Positions 1 to 12,003 of a stretch of 64,000 nt of DNA are shown here, piece after piece. Location of the stretch: positions 52,842 to 116,841 of the forward strand of contig ML769607.1 in assembly GCA_009733575.1 (NCBI GenBank), read 5' to 3'. How positions within the stretch are numbered: position 1 is the stretch's first letter; the number at the start of each line of letters is the position of its first letter. Source of the stretch: Gymnopus androsaceus JB14. Its lineage: Eukaryota; Basidiomycota; Agaricomycetes; Agaricales; Omphalotaceae. The notes below the pieces were generated by a model, which searched no databases, was not told the origin of the DNA, and was given only the letters and a program-made list of their open reading frames with translations. A program made the position numbers and the translations under genes.

Positions 1-343
1 ATTCAGAAATGAAGGCTTCTATCATTTGGTATACATCCCACGTTGCACAAACAGATACCCACCATTGAAACCCTTCTTCGTTGAACTGTATAATGGAAAT
101 GAATACTTCAATGGACGGCTCGAAGTGCAGAAGTTGGGTACTAAGGGAAGACACGCCGTAATATCCGAGTCTTATTAGGTATGTAGACAGGAAGGTTGGA
201 TTTATTTAGAGATCCAATGCTTCCTCATCGTTGCATTATTTTTGAGCCCTATCAGGCAAATAAAACTATGTCGTCCAAGAAAAAGTCATCGTTATTATTT
301 TTGAATCAATTGTACACTCTGAAAACTATTCACAGCACTGTTT
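1..343. other. Window edge, no gene recognised
   Basis: AT-rich stretch at the left edge. It holds the region just downstream of the minus-strand aldo/keto reductase stop codon. I see no exon with convincing codon structure on either strand; the short open frames here are antisense shadows. Confidence 0.4.
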
Positions 344-1690
344 TCAACCCCAAAGGTGAACATCTACATCTGCACCAAAGTATCTATCACCAGCAACAGG
401 ATTTGCAGCGAGGATATCATTAATAGCCTTCGATTCCTCCGGAGTAAGCACAATGTCCCCACCCTGCAGATTCTCTAAGGTACGAGAGGCTTTCCTGCAA
501 ACAAACGCAAGGTGAACACAGTGGAAGCAGTTTGAAAGAAGTGCACCTACGAAGATCCTGGAAGAGGTATCATATGTGGCCCAAGCGAAGATACCCAAGC
601 AATGCACAGTTGTGAGGGAGTAACACCTTTCTTCTCGGCAATGGCTGAAACGCCCTCAACGATAGCATAGTTTGCCTTGAAGTTCTCTTCCTTGAAACGG
701 GTGAAGCGAGAGCGGGGATCACCCGCTGTTCAACGCACAACATTAATGGATAATCATGAGCGAATAGACAAACTGAAAACATACCAGGAAGGTCGTTCGG
801 AGACTTGAATGCACCTGTAAAATAGCCTCTTCCCAAGGGCGAGTACGCGAGGACAGAAACATTGAGTTCTCGCGCCGTGGAAATCAACGCCTGCTGATTA
901 TCGTCGTAGGACCAAAAGCTGACTTCAATTTCGGCTGCAGTGACGGGGTATACCTGCGGAAGAGTGTGAATTAAAAGCTGTAGCTATGGTTAATACAAAA
1001 CTCACAGCATGGGCTTTGCGCAAGGTGTTGGCATTGCACTCCGACAGACCGATGTGAGAGAATTTACCTTCCTTGAGGAGGGTAACGAGATTGTTCATTA
1101 TGGTCTCGATGGGCGTTTTACGATCGATTCGAGCAGGTTCAAAGAGATCAAGCTTCTTGTTGGGTCCAAGGGCGCGCTGGATGTTGTCGACACTTGCCCT
1201 AAGGCATTCTATGCTATGAATGAGTTAGGAGTGATTGTGAAATGCAAGAACAATTCTTCGTACGAGCCATCCGGAGCCATGTTACGGATTCCTCCTTTGA
1301 CTGACAAGAACGTCTTGTCCGCATACTCTGGGTACTTTGCATAAAATCTAGACAGTAATTCCAGGTTGCCGGTGCCATGATCCATTGCGTAGAACTCGCC
1401 TAGTTGAAATGGTACTGATCAGGGATGATATGAAGGCTATAGAGTGTGACGCACCACTGTTCAGAAAAGCCTTCGTGCCGGATGGTAGGGCGTCAACACC
1501 AGCCTTTATAGACGCGAAACATTGCTCTTCATCTGGAGGATTTGGCGTCCAGGTCATCGCCATCAAACCGTGCTGCAAGATATAATTAGAGAGGCATAAC
1601 TTTGAGATCCGCGAAAAATGTGCTCACCGCAACTGGCGCAACAGTGATATCAGAGGCAGTCCCACCGAGTTTGACTGTTCGAGAAACCAT
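344..1690 (-). CDS. Aldo/keto reductase (pyridoxal reductase-like)
   Basis: NAD(P)H-dependent oxidoreductase of the AKR superfamily, closest in style to fungal pyridoxal reductase-like proteins; the substrate is not predictable. Seven exons join cleanly with GT-AG introns: the first starts MVSRTVKLGG at 1690 and the last ends DVHLWG with TGA at 344. Visible motifs in order are HGLMAMTWTP, the active-site Tyr block NSGEFYAMDHGTGN (Tyr and preceding Glu), FLSVKGG with the catalytic Lys, SHIGLSECNANTLRKAHAV, VTAAEIEVSFWSY, VLAYSPLGRGYFTG, and the cofactor-binding IPLPGSS. The length, about 340 residues, is normal for the family and no frame break was seen. The likely role is cytosolic carbonyl reduction. 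It stands alone, next to the left end of a KDZ transposon. Confidence 0.88.
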
Positions 1691-2284
1691 TATGCTGACT
1701 TGTTTGTAGATGATGGTTTCGATTTGAGTTGGAGGAAGTTGAATCGATCTCAGTTATATAGTGGTTTTCGGCTCCCATGACGCGTATAGTGGAAAATTCC
1801 GTCAGCCGAGAGACGCAACGTTGTGACCCATAATTCAGGAATTCGAGTAACTAGATTCTTCCTTGCAAGTCACTGGCAAGACAGATTCGTAATATCTCAT
1901 AGAATTGGTCGGGCGATCCCCGGTGTGCTGACGCGTTCGGCAAGGTAAGTATGAGGGCGTAATCTTGCTGAGCGCAATGAGAATTGAGACGGCGGAAGCT
2001 CAACGGAGGAGAAAGGAGGCCAGGAACAAGCGCCAAATAAGCGCTTGATTTTCTGCAAGCGTAATTTTCCAGTCCAAACTGAAAAGTATATGAATTAATT
2101 ATTATCTCTTGGGAGGAGAACAGTAGGAATACCGGCTCTGAGCGTGCTGATGTTGCGAAGCGACTTAATCTGCAAGGAACAGACAATCTGGGATTTGAGT
2201 ATACAGGAAATTGTAACATTAGGAAAACCTACATATGCAAAAGTTGCTAGAAATAGTCAAAAAATGCGAAACATTTGCAAAATT
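1691..2284. other. Intergenic spacer before the KDZ element
   Basis: Contains the aldo/keto reductase promoter (minus strand) and unannotated sequence up to the transposon end. An open frame at 1851-2219 (minus) has no recognisable domain and I do not call it a gene. Confidence 0.4.
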
Positions 2285-2514
2285 CACCTGTAAAGCCCCA
2301 AGTACAGTATGTATACAAGGTGTTACCCCGTTGGTACACCGCTATGTAGATAAGGGGTTTAGACTAGTCCGCCCTATAGTGAATATATACCGTTAGCCAG
2401 AGAGACTTTGGGCGTGATTTTAGTACTCTTAGGAACTGGTGACCTCAGCGACATTGCGTAAGCATCAGAGGGCGGTGTCAGGCGACGTTTGGCCGACGTT
2501 CAGGAGGCGCATAT
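2285..2514. repeat. Left terminal inverted repeat of the KDZ element
   Basis: Matches the reverse complement of 16668-16886 almost base for base, with one extra block of about 11 nt near its inner edge (around 2490-2502). It runs from CACCTGTAAAGCC to GGAGGCGCATA. Confidence 0.9.
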
Positions 2515-2576
2515 CTGACAACTACATATCTTAGCACTGTACAAAGCAAATACAAGGAAATCTAGACTATAAGAAG

Positions 2577-5500
2577 CTAATTGTCATCGAAAGTGGCGTC
2601 CAACACTGCCGCAACACGGCTCTCGGACTCGTGCACATTGTCCTCATCATCATCTTCTTCCTCCCAGTCCTTCGCTTGTTCTACCGTAGCTTTGCTGGCA
2701 TTGTTGTTGCTTGTTTGATGAGCAACATGAGTGCCAGCGGACCAGTAGTGTCGATTCGCATGGTCAAAGCCTCTCAGCTTGGTGATGGCAAACAGCTGTG
2801 ATCGATGGAGGGAGTCAAAGCGAGACCGCTCTCTCCAGTGGAGACGCAGCTGCAAGGCGAGAGCGGGATTGTCAGGCTCAAGCTCTGTGGCTGTTCTGCG
2901 TATCGTAAGCTCCTCATCATCCATGTAGGTCAGAAGTCTCTTCACCTCTACATGGATGCGGGCAAGCTCCTCCTCTGCTCGTATGAACTTGAAGAACTGC
3001 GTCATGAGCAGGCGATTTTGAGGAGTTGCCCATTGCTTCTCGCGAATGTCTTCACGAGTGTCACGGAGGATGTCGAACTCGGAGAGGTAGGAGAAGTCAA
3101 CCACCTCATCCCAAGAGATCTTCCGGCAAGGAGGTTTGAGTGCAGCTGCCGCTTCATTGTAAGTATTGATTGCGTTTTGAACTGACTTAGAGCAATTTTT
3201 GAGCGATTGTCTGATGTGCTTGCGCATCTTATAACCTGAGAAATACAAAGTCAGAGCGGAACAACATAGATGCATTACAACCTACCAGTGCCGGAGACAT
3301 TCAGCCTCACCATCTCAAACATCCGAGCCACTAATAGACTCTCCAGCTTGTCCAGTGCCTTCCGATAGGCAGCCTCTCTGACCACTTTCTTTGCAGCCTC
3401 CCATTCATCACTGCCCTCGACCCATCTAACCTCAATCGCGAGCGATCTCTCCAGAGCCTGGACATCGGATATCAGCTTCCACTCGTTCTCCTCCTCGTGC
3501 CGACATTTCGTCTCATAAATATTCGTTGCCTTCCCGGAGACATACGCAACGTAGTTGGAGCGAAGCTTCAACAAACGTGACTGGCAGTTCTTCAATGCCT
3601 CGAGCTTCAGATAGTATTCCGACTCCACAGCCTCTTGAGGTGGGACGCTAAAGAGATTCCGCAGGTACTCCCCCTCCTCCACCAACCACTTGTAGAATAC
3701 CTGAGGCGACGCGATCCCCGCAACCTTCATGCTCGCACTCAACGCATTGCGAGCAGAGGTGATGCTGAGAGCCTGTTTGTAGTTCCCAGAGAGAAACCGG
3801 CTGATGTTTGCATATGTTTCGACATCCTTGTAGTAGAGGAATTCAGAAATCGCCTGACGGTGATGAAAGGCAGATTGATGGCGGGTAATGGGGGCAAGGG
3901 AGTTTGACACGCTGTAGAAACGCTCATCGCCCTCGCCATCCTCAAGACCACAGCCGACAATGTAGAGCATGAGAAAAAGAAGCTGGCAGAGACGTTCATG
4001 GGCATACCCGTGCATAGTACCAACAACTGGGAGAAGATTCGACCACTGGGCAAGACCTTTGAGCGGGCTGCGAGCAATGGTCTTCAATAACTTGCAGAAG
4101 ATATCATACGCTATGGCTAGACAACCTTTTGGTCTTCCTTCACCAGTGCATTCACGCTCTTCCTTTTCAGTGGCCATGAAGAGGTGCAGTAAGGCCAGAG
4201 GGTATCGGGCACTGTGAATATCAATGTCAGGCAGAGTAAAGGCTAAAGACTTGGGGCATTTACAGCTCGCCGCTTTGCACCATATCACAGACGCACAGGA
4301 TCATCATATGCCTGCAGAGCATAACGAACCAGCCGTTCTCTCGAAACTTTGCAGCTGATTTCACTGTGTTCGACTCCTTCATATTGTGCCATCTTTCTTC
4401 GCACCGCCCCTCAGCCCAAACATGCTTAAGCAGTCCATCAGCGGCAGGAGCCGGCTCGTCTATATTCTCCCAGTTGCTCTCATCCCAGACCTTTGTCTCC
4501 TCCAAAGACATAAAGTAATCTTGGCCAGCAACGCGACGGTCGATTCTCTCCCTGCTGGCAGGCGGCAGCTCTACACCCGCTTCTTCCTTATCAACCAAGC
4601 AATCTTCCTTTCGCTCGACCCTCTTCAAAGAATTGTTCCCGTCCATTGTCGCTATCATCCGCACATCAAGATCGTCGTCCTCTTTCAGACGATACTGACA
4701 AGCTGGGCATGCGTTGAGCATACGCCAACTTCTTCCTTCTTGACCCAGCGTAGCTCTCACGCGTCTTCGAACACCATTCAGCAGAGACACATAGATGTCA
4801 AAAGCGGCGTAGATTTGAGAGGATAGGTAGGGACGGAATGCTACGCCTTCCAAATCACATAGAGCTTTTGCGAAAGGTTGAACGCCTAGCCTTGGGCAGC
4901 GTACAAACAGCCTGTGGTAAAGGCTGATGGTCCGGATAGTGATCCCATAGGAATGTCGGAGCGGCGCTGTAGGAAGAATGCCTGAGAAAATCAAACTGGC
5001 GCTGTCAAAGCCGTCGTCTGTTCGGGGACTTCTCTGTATTCGGTGCCTAAGTAAAATGGTTAGATCTGCCACAGCGTGAGGTGTTCGTTGAGGTTCATAC
5101 CAAAGATGTCAACCACATCAACCCACATTGAAGCCTTATCGCATGGAGGTAAGGCCTCTCCAGTAGTTTGACGTAAGGACCAGTCCATGTACGCGTCAAC
5201 CATGCCCTCCGTTTGGCTGGCCCAGTATTTGTTGCTGGAATCAGTGCGCTCTCGCCTAGTACGGAAGTCCCGGTATTCAACCCGGACCTTCCAAGCGGTC
5301 TTCTCAACCTCGGTTTCCTCCGCCTCATCATCCTCGCAATCAGAGTCATCATCCACCCAGCCGCTGTCAAAAACATTGTTGAAGCCGGACGTAGGCTCAT
5401 AGTGAGGCATAGGATTGTCAAAGTCTGGTGTAAAGTCCGGTGAGTGATGATCTTGAGCAAGGAGAAGTTCTGGAAGCTCATGTTCCAAGATTTGGATCTG

Positions 5501-5960
5501 GGCAGCAGCTCCCTTCTCCTTCATCTTTAGAACTTGAGAATGGCGAAGAGCTGTCGTTGCCCGAGCTCCAGATTCGCTGAGAGCTAGCATCCCCCTGTAG
5601 GCCATGGGCAGGGCCACGTTGTCGACGAGTAGAGGAGGCGCTTGATCGCCTAGAGACTTGTAGGGCTTGCACACGCCGGTTGAATCGCCCGGTATTAGAA
5701 CCCATGGTGACTGTTGTGTGCAATATTGAACGGCTGACTCACGATCTTGTGACTGTCAGCTGCAGTAAAGCGCTTAACTCCTACGGCAGAACTTCCAAGC
5801 TAGACAGCGGTGAGCATTCTCGTTTACAACCCTCTTACTCCTCTCTAGCCACTCGCCATCCCCAGAGCCAATGGTCACCCAGAATTCTGTCCGAAGGATT
5901 TGTCGTAGGCTCCGGGGCTGGACGGAGGCTATAGAGGGGTAAGGGGGCTTTCGTTTTTAA
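2577..5960 (-). CDS. KDZ transposase
   Basis: DDE-type transposase that would mobilise the surrounding element. The reading order on the minus strand is an N-terminal block with PMAYRGMLALSESGARATTAL, an acidic linker, VDVVDIFG, then the KDZ core: RCPRLGVQPFAKALCDL, CPACQYRLKEDDD, MDGNNSLKR, ENGWFVMLCRH, DMVQSGELARYPLALL (formed by an intron at about 4224-4265), AIAYDIFCKLLKT, MHGYAHERLCQL, GLEDGEGDERFYS and ITRHQSAFHHRQAISEF, followed by a charged C-terminal region ending at 2577. Introns near 3240-3285 and 4224-4265 splice in frame. The join near 5020-5060 does not: the best GT-AG intron (54 nt, ending TTAG) leaves the next block one base out of frame. The exact N-terminus upstream of 5750 is uncertain. 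Confidence 0.85.
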
Positions 5961-6014
5961 GGTAGAGGCTAACGGCTTTGCACTTTGTTACAGTCCCAAT
6001 TTCCAGGCAAAACA

Positions 6015-6860
6015 ATGGATTATTTTTCACGATCTGTGAGTAAGGAGGTACCCTTTATCCGCCATCTCCTTACCTTTCTCAAGAGGGCCCAAGAACCTCT
6101 GGATAGCTTTGTGGTTCCATCTGTACACGTCCAAGCAAAGGAGGTCCCTTCAGATTTCAATTTCTTTACGCTAATTCGGCGATCCGTTAAAGCCTCCGCA
6201 AACATACGCCTAGAGGATGAAGACCTCGGTATCGACTTGGGTGGTGAGGAAGACGATATGGGGAAGGGGAAACACCGAGGTACGCTTCTTTATGGGGCTC
6301 TATTCTTTCACTCTAACCTTGCATTACCACTTTCCTTACTCCCTTTCCACTTTGTCTGACCTCTGCCTCTAGATCCCCTAAGCACTGGTCCAGCCCCTTT
6401 CATTGCGATTCCAGAATGCTCTTCTGAAACCCCTCCTATCTCTCCAACCAGCTCTTCCTTGGTGAAACCTTCGCTCCCGGGCAGAAACGACTGGGACAAT
6501 CGCGTTCGAATGGTAAGCGCCGTAAACGTCGTAAAATTGAGGAGGCAAAGGCTGGGCCTGGGCCGTCGTCTGATGCATTACGCCCATGTCCTATCTCATG
6601 GAACGGCGATTGAGGCGGACGCAGATGCGACGGATTCCCCTTCTGCTGTCAGGAGGGGTTCGAGCACATTGCCTGGGATGGGAAGTGAGTGTTTCATCTC
6701 CGTTTTTATTGTAGATCGTGCTAAACACGCTGTTATAGAACTCGCTACCCCATTATCGACCGAGTGGGTCGAATCATTGCCGATTCTTGCTGGCCAACCA
6801 AAAGGGAACTATGCTGAAGATCTCATGAAGGCACATGATGTGATCTCGCTGACAGGCACT
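6015..6860 (+). pseudogene. Decayed KDZ-associated TET/JBP-like gene, N-terminal part only
   Basis: Starts MDYFSRSVSKEVPF. After an intron near 6280-6372 it runs into a Lys/Arg-rich stretch (GKRRKRRKIEEAKAGPGP) and a block reading GFEHIAWDGKTRYPIIDR once a 54-nt GTGAGT...ATAG intron (about 6685-6738) is removed. It then continues with LAGQPKGNYAEDLMKAHDV. From memory, this order of a basic region, a GF..I.WDG block and an LAGxP block is what precedes the 2-oxoglutarate/Fe(II) dioxygenase core in agaric TET/JBP-like proteins inside KDZ elements. Here the dioxygenase core is absent. There is an in-frame TGA before the GFEHI block and at least two frame changes (near 6455 and 6790). It should be non-functional. 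Confidence 0.45.
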
Positions 6861-7182
6861 TATCCTCATTCCCAACTCTCACTGCCTCCCGATTACATCC
6901 TCGTCATACCGCCGATATCTCTCAGGTTAATGCATGGAAGCCAGGCGAAGCTCTGGCAAATTGGGCTGGAGCTGCTACAGTACTCTTACATAGACTCAGA
7001 CATATATAATTGCAATGCAAATTGAACTTATCCAACTCTCACCCTTGCCCGATTACATCCTTGTCATATTTCACCGCCGATATCTCTCAGGTTAATGCAT
7101 GGAAGCCGGGCAAAGCTCTGGCAAGTTGGGTTGGAGCTGCTACGGTACTCTTAGATAGACCCAGACGTATATAACTGCAATG
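6859..7182 (+). repeat. Direct duplication of about 160 bp
   Basis: 6859-7018 and 7027-7182 are diverged direct copies; both contain CGATTACATCCT, CGCCGATATCTCTCAGG and TTAATGCATGGAAGCC. The duplication lies at the truncation point of the TET/JBP-like remnant. Confidence 0.85.
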
Positions 7183-7532
7183 TAGCGATGTTCAATGTGA
7201 AATGAGTGCAAGGTACAATTTGATGATGGGTCAGAAAACAAGCCTTTGTGCTTTAGAATGCAATTTATGAGCGAGCAAGACAACGCAAAAATGTAGAAAT
7301 AATATATGTTGGTCTCCTGGCTCCAACAATCAGATAGGTATCGTATTCTGTACCTCCCAGACTAATATACCTTGCAGTATTAAATCTCAAAGAATATTGG
7401 TGCGATCAAAGAATACTAAGCGAAACGACTTTCATTTCCCACATGTGCTTCTACCCTTCCTTTCACTTACTTCGAGCACCAACTACGCAAAAACCACTCA
7501 GCAGCCTCTGAATTGTACACACCTCATCCCAT

Positions 7533-8132
7533 TATGCCTCGCTCGCACACAGTATCCACCATCTGTAAATTGGAGCGCAGCAACAGGCGCAAAAAAGAGA
7601 TCCGTCAGTACGGCGCCCAGTGTGCTTCCAGGAAATATTGTCTCAGGTAAGTCTCTATGGGAGTTTCCATTTGGTGGTTTTTAAATTTCCATTGACCTAC
7701 TGCCTATCTTCTTGGTTATTGCTCACTATCTCATTGCATAGGAACGAAAGCCAGGTGAAGGAAGCAGCCAGCCAGTAAGTGCTTTCCGACTCAATCTCTG
7801 ACTCGATCTCTTATGCACTTTGCACGGTATCTTTAGGAAGAGTTCTCAAATGACAGAGGTGGAGCTTGAGGCGTTTAAGGAGCGTAAAAGGGCAGCATTG
7901 AAGAGACACTATCTCAAGTATGTCAAGCCTCTCATTCTCATTTTCCTTCTACTCGTTTTCTGTGAGTTATATTGTCAGGTCAATAGTATTGACCGACAAT
8001 ATAACTCACAGAAAACGAGAAGATATTCTTAGGAAATCCATGGATAAGCGTTGGAGGCAAGTCATGTGGCCTGTCAATTCACTATTCCCTGATCATAGTT
8101 TGTCACAGTGCGCACATTCAGGTTCACGGTGA
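7533..8132 (+). CDS. Small basic hypothetical protein in the KDZ element
   Basis: Not recognised. A spliced frame begins MPRSHTVSTICKLERSNRRK and continues through phase-compatible GT-AG introns near 7647-7740, 7775-7838 and 7919-7978 into KSSQMTEVELEAFKERKRAAL, then SIVLTDNITHRKREDILRK, ending at TGA 8130-8132. The product is about 130 residues, strongly basic and probably helical, which would suit nucleic-acid binding (inference). The last exon begins inside a 68-nt palindrome, so its 3' half may be a recent rearrangement and not ancestral coding sequence. Confidence 0.4.
7952..8019. repeat. Near-perfect 68-nt palindrome
   Basis: Arms of 25 nt (CTCGTTTTCTGTGAGTTATA... and its exact complement) flank a 17-nt core GGTCAATAGTATTGACC that is itself palindromic. 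One unpaired base, A7977, breaks the symmetry. A candidate 3' splice site (TTGTCAG, ending 7978) lies in the hairpin. Confidence 0.95.
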
Positions 8133-9338
8133 AATAGGTGCCTGGACTTATCGCCCTTGTCAAATGAAGCTTCGAGTTGGCGTTTTCAGTGAACCAGACA
8201 AACAAGAATGAGGGTGGCAACAAGTAGCTTGTGTTTTGAAGGTTGTCTACTTACAATTAATGTATTGCGGCTCATAGTCTTCCTTGAGCTATTATATAGC
8301 GCTTTCGACATCAGACTCGATTGTTTTTTTGACCAAGAAAATGAACTAAATTTGACAACCAGTGCGTATACACGGCGAGTACATACATACATGAAAAAGC
8401 TACTACTTGTACTTGAGATCATCAACACGAATCAATTCAAAAATCGCGAGCAGGTCCATTGGCGCACAGGACCTCAGTTTGGCCAGCAGTTTGCCACTGT
8501 CGGAACTGCACCTCAGCTTGGCGGCGAGTGCCAGTCCCTACCATGACTACACCCCCACGCCACGCGAGTCCATCAATGAGGAGCGTGAGCCTACGCAAAA
8601 TTCAGCGATTGTGAAGCGTTGCTCATGAGGTTGCTTACCTTTTGGTGTAAACGCCCGGCTCACCTCCCTTGACAATGATAAAGACTTCGCTCTCGGTTGG
8701 GGGGCCACGAAGGAGGTCAAGGACGCCAGAGTCGAGGCACTCCTGGTAGAAAGTCTGAGCCTGCTTGAGGCTAGAGAATTTCCGGTTAAGACGATGTTCA
8801 TAACCGTCGCAGAGAGAGTCGGGGCCATCATGGCCTTCCCTACCCTTCCAGCTATCAAAGAGGCCTTGCCCTCCATCTCTACCGTGGTAGACTATATAGA
8901 ACGATCTCGGTGCTGGTGACTGGTGAGCCGCCTTGGTAGGAGATGTGCCGGTGATGACAATTTTAGACAAATCGACCTGACCTCCAGGGACCACCACAAC
9001 GACGGTTGAATTCCCTCCACGAGAGCGTTGGGGCTTGCTAGGTGTAGCAGGAGGAGAGAAATTCTGAACTAGTTTCTCTGTAGAAAGGTGTAGCGGACTT
9101 TTCATAGCTGAAGGTTGCAGGACTTACCAAGGGTCGCGCCGGCCTTTCCATACTCTTCCTGAAGGTCCTCCTCCGCATCTTCGAAGGCATACTGAGCCTT
9201 GGCACGAGCTTCCTCGAGTAGTTTGAGTGCTGCAGAAAGTTTTGTAAGTTTTGAACAAAGATTAAGCTGTGAACGTTTGTACCAGAGGCATGTTTTTCAA
9301 CACTCTGGAGCTGTGTACAGCTGATTCTGCCAGCTTAA

Positions 9339-10150
9339 TGCAAAAAATCACGATAAGTGTCGTAGCCCGTTTTGCAAAAGATCACGATAACTTATAAGAC
9401 TTATTGGGAATGGCTTCGGGGTGCTGCTGCCGGATTTTCGGCATTGCGGCAGTGTAGTTCTTTTGCCAAATATTTGTTAAATGCTTTTCGCACCAATGAA
9501 ATCAGCATTATTAATTCACAAAATATTTCTTAAATATGTTTGCTTTATAATATTGCAATAAAAGCCATTATTATTTTGCCAAATATTTGTTAAATCCATT
9601 TTGTACTCAAATATTAAAATTAAATTGATTACTTGGGCGCCTATGGTCCTTCCGAGGTTCATTTACCAAATATTTGGTAATAGCCAAATGAAATCAATTG
9701 TCTGGGCGCCTACAATCCTTTGTAGATTGATTTGGCAAATATTTGGTATTAAATCATTGTGAAAAGAAATGGCTGTGGGGTGCTTGTGGGCGCTTATTCT
9801 GTGGGAAAAAAAAAGATCAATCATGGGGTCCCATAAATCCCCATAAAATGCTCAAAATAATGAAAATATATTAATCATGAGGTCCCATAAATCCTGAAAA
9901 ATACTGAAAAATAATAAAAATATTCAGGAGGCAGGGTTAGGTGCACTGGCACATGATTCATACTGTTGGGCGCTTATTTAACAAAAAAAAAAAAAGTTGA
10001 CCATGGGGTCCCGTAAATCCCAAAAATGCTTGAAATAATGAAAATATGTTGATCATGGGGTCCAATAAATGCCGAAAAAATACTGAAAAATAATAAAAAT
10101 ATTCAGGGGGCAGGGATAGGAGCACTGGCACATGATTCATATTGTTGGGC
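9339..10150. repeat. Left inverted arm of the foldback element
   Basis: Mirrors 12660-13490. It includes two tandem units of about 180 bp, recognised by GGGCGCTTATT, ATCATGGGGTCCCATAAAT and CACTGGCACATGATTCATA, and several copies of CCAAATATTTG. Confidence 0.85.
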
Positions 10151-10536
10151 ACTTATGGGGGCTTATTTTCCAAAACAAAAAACAGTCCCATAAATCCCAA
10201 AAAAATGCTGAAAAAGAATCATGGTTTTGCTGTAAAGCAGAGCCTCAGGGGAGCAATAAACAGGTACATGATCCGGATTCTCGCAACGTATACCTCTTGA
10301 ATAAGAATGACTTGTAAAAATTTCATTTTTTCAAAAAGTTCAATTTTTCAAAGACTCTGGATTGGGCAAGTAAAATGCAATTTCTGAGAGCATTTTCAAC
10401 CCAAATAAGGAAATTCTGGTATGAGTCAGGTAACAATGAAGGGCGCTACCAGTTTAGTATTTCTACTGACCGTGGGAATTTTCTTGGTTCATTAAAATTT
10501 ATTGAATTTAGCTATGAGTATTCCGGGTAATGTGTA

Positions 10537-10737
10537 CAGAGGCAACAGTCATGGTCACAGAGGCCTCATTGTGTCACCTATTTACCATGATGTCACAGTC
10601 AAATTTAGCCCCGTTGCCTAACTTTCAACCTAAAAAAAATCAAATCAAATAAAATAAAATTCATCACATATGTCATGGCTACAACCGGGTCCGTCGCCTA
10701 AGTTCAGACTGTGATGCACATGTGACCATTGCCTCTG
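10537..10737. mobile_element. 201-bp TA-flanked MITE
   Basis: Inverted ends CAGAGGCAAC... and ...TTGCCTCTG are bordered on both sides by TA (10535-10536 and 10738-10739). Subterminal GTCACAG blocks are also inverted. This suits a Tc1/mariner-type non-autonomous element nested in the foldback element. Confidence 0.6.
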
Positions 10738-11074
10738 TACATAGAAGTACAGTATATTGCCAGGTCTTGGGTCTGCAGAGCTAAACCTGACCCAACCTGG
10801 CACAGCCACCCAGCTTATCCAGCATACCAACACATTATTTGCACCCCACTTTTGGGTACTTATTAAGTACATTATTGGGTTTCTTGATCCCCAAAATATG
10901 ATGTCATATCACAAAAATTTCGAGTTTTTTTTCGGTTATGATCTCATCATTGGTTTGTATAGATGCCTAAGCACTGAGGGTTCTATATGGGATTCTCAGT
11001 GAATCAACTGTCACTCACCTGGTGGTTGGGTCAAGGAGAAACTTAAACCATTACCCAGAGAAACTCGTGCCAAG

Positions 11075-12003
11075 TTAACTCCAAGTTACTACTATAGTAG
11101 TACTGATAACTCGGAGCTACTGATACTAGCTTTCAGTACTAGTAATTAACACTACTGGTAACTCGGAGTTACTGGTACTAGCTATTAGTACTAGTAATTA
11201 ATACTGGTAGCTCGGAGTTACCAGTACTAGCTATTAGCACTTGTAATTAGTACTAGTAGTAACTCTGAGCTACCACTATACTAGTACTAATAACTCGGAG
11301 TTACTGGTAATAGCTATTAGTACTAGTAATTAGTACTGGTAGTAACTCTGAGTTACCACAATACCAGTACTAATAACTCGGAGTTACTGGTACTAGCTAT
11401 TAGCACCAGTAATTAGTACTAGTAGTAACTCTGACTCACCACTATACTAGTACTAATGACTCAGAGTTACTGGTACTAGCTATCAGTACTGGTAATTAAT
11501 ACTACTGGTAACTCTGAGTTATCACTATACTAGTACTAATAACTCGGAGTTACTGGTACTAGTAGTAACTCTGAGTTACCACTATACTAGTACTAATGAC
11601 TCGGAGTTACTGGTACTAGCTATTAGTACTAGTAATTAATACTACTGGTAACTCTGAGTTATCACTATACTAGTACTAATAACTCGGAGTTACTGGTACT
11701 AGTAGTAACTGTGAGTTACCACTATACTAGTACTAATGACTCGGAGTTACTGGTGCTAGCTATTAGTACTAGTAATTAATACTACTGGTAACTCTGAGTT
11801 ACCACTATACTAGTACTAATAACTCGGAGTTACTGGTACTAGCTATTAGTACTAGTAATTAATACTAGTAGTAACTCAGAGCTGCCACTGCTAGTACTAG
11901 TATTGTAGTAACTTGGAGCTACTACTATACTAGTACTAATAACTTGGAGTTACTGTAGTACCAGTAACTAGTAGTAGTAACTCAGAGCTACTACTGCTAG
12001 TTA
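11075..12003. repeat. Palindromic tandem array of AACTC-GAGTTA units
   Basis: About 0.93 kb built almost only from short palindromes such as AACTCGGAGTTACTGGTACT, ACTAGTACTAATAACTC and TATTAGTACTAGTAATTA. A higher-order period of roughly 80-110 bp appears several times, for example near 11450-11530, 11580-11660 and 11700-11790. It lies at the centre of the foldback element. Confidence 0.9.

Noticed and set aside
2805..5443. Plus-strand open frames opposite the KDZ transposase
   Set aside because: They are antisense to conserved KDZ motifs and show no domain or codon signal of their own.
8635..9105. Integrated caulimovirus-like sequence, from the viroplasmin-type domain
   Set aside because: This domain is also the N-terminus of cellular RNase H1 and common in fungal proteins; no other viral genes are present and the gene has ordinary introns.
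11075..12003. Possible CRISPR-like or satellite centromere array
   Set aside because: Units are self-complementary and vary, there are no unique spacers, and the array lies wholly inside a transposon of a fungal nuclear genome.
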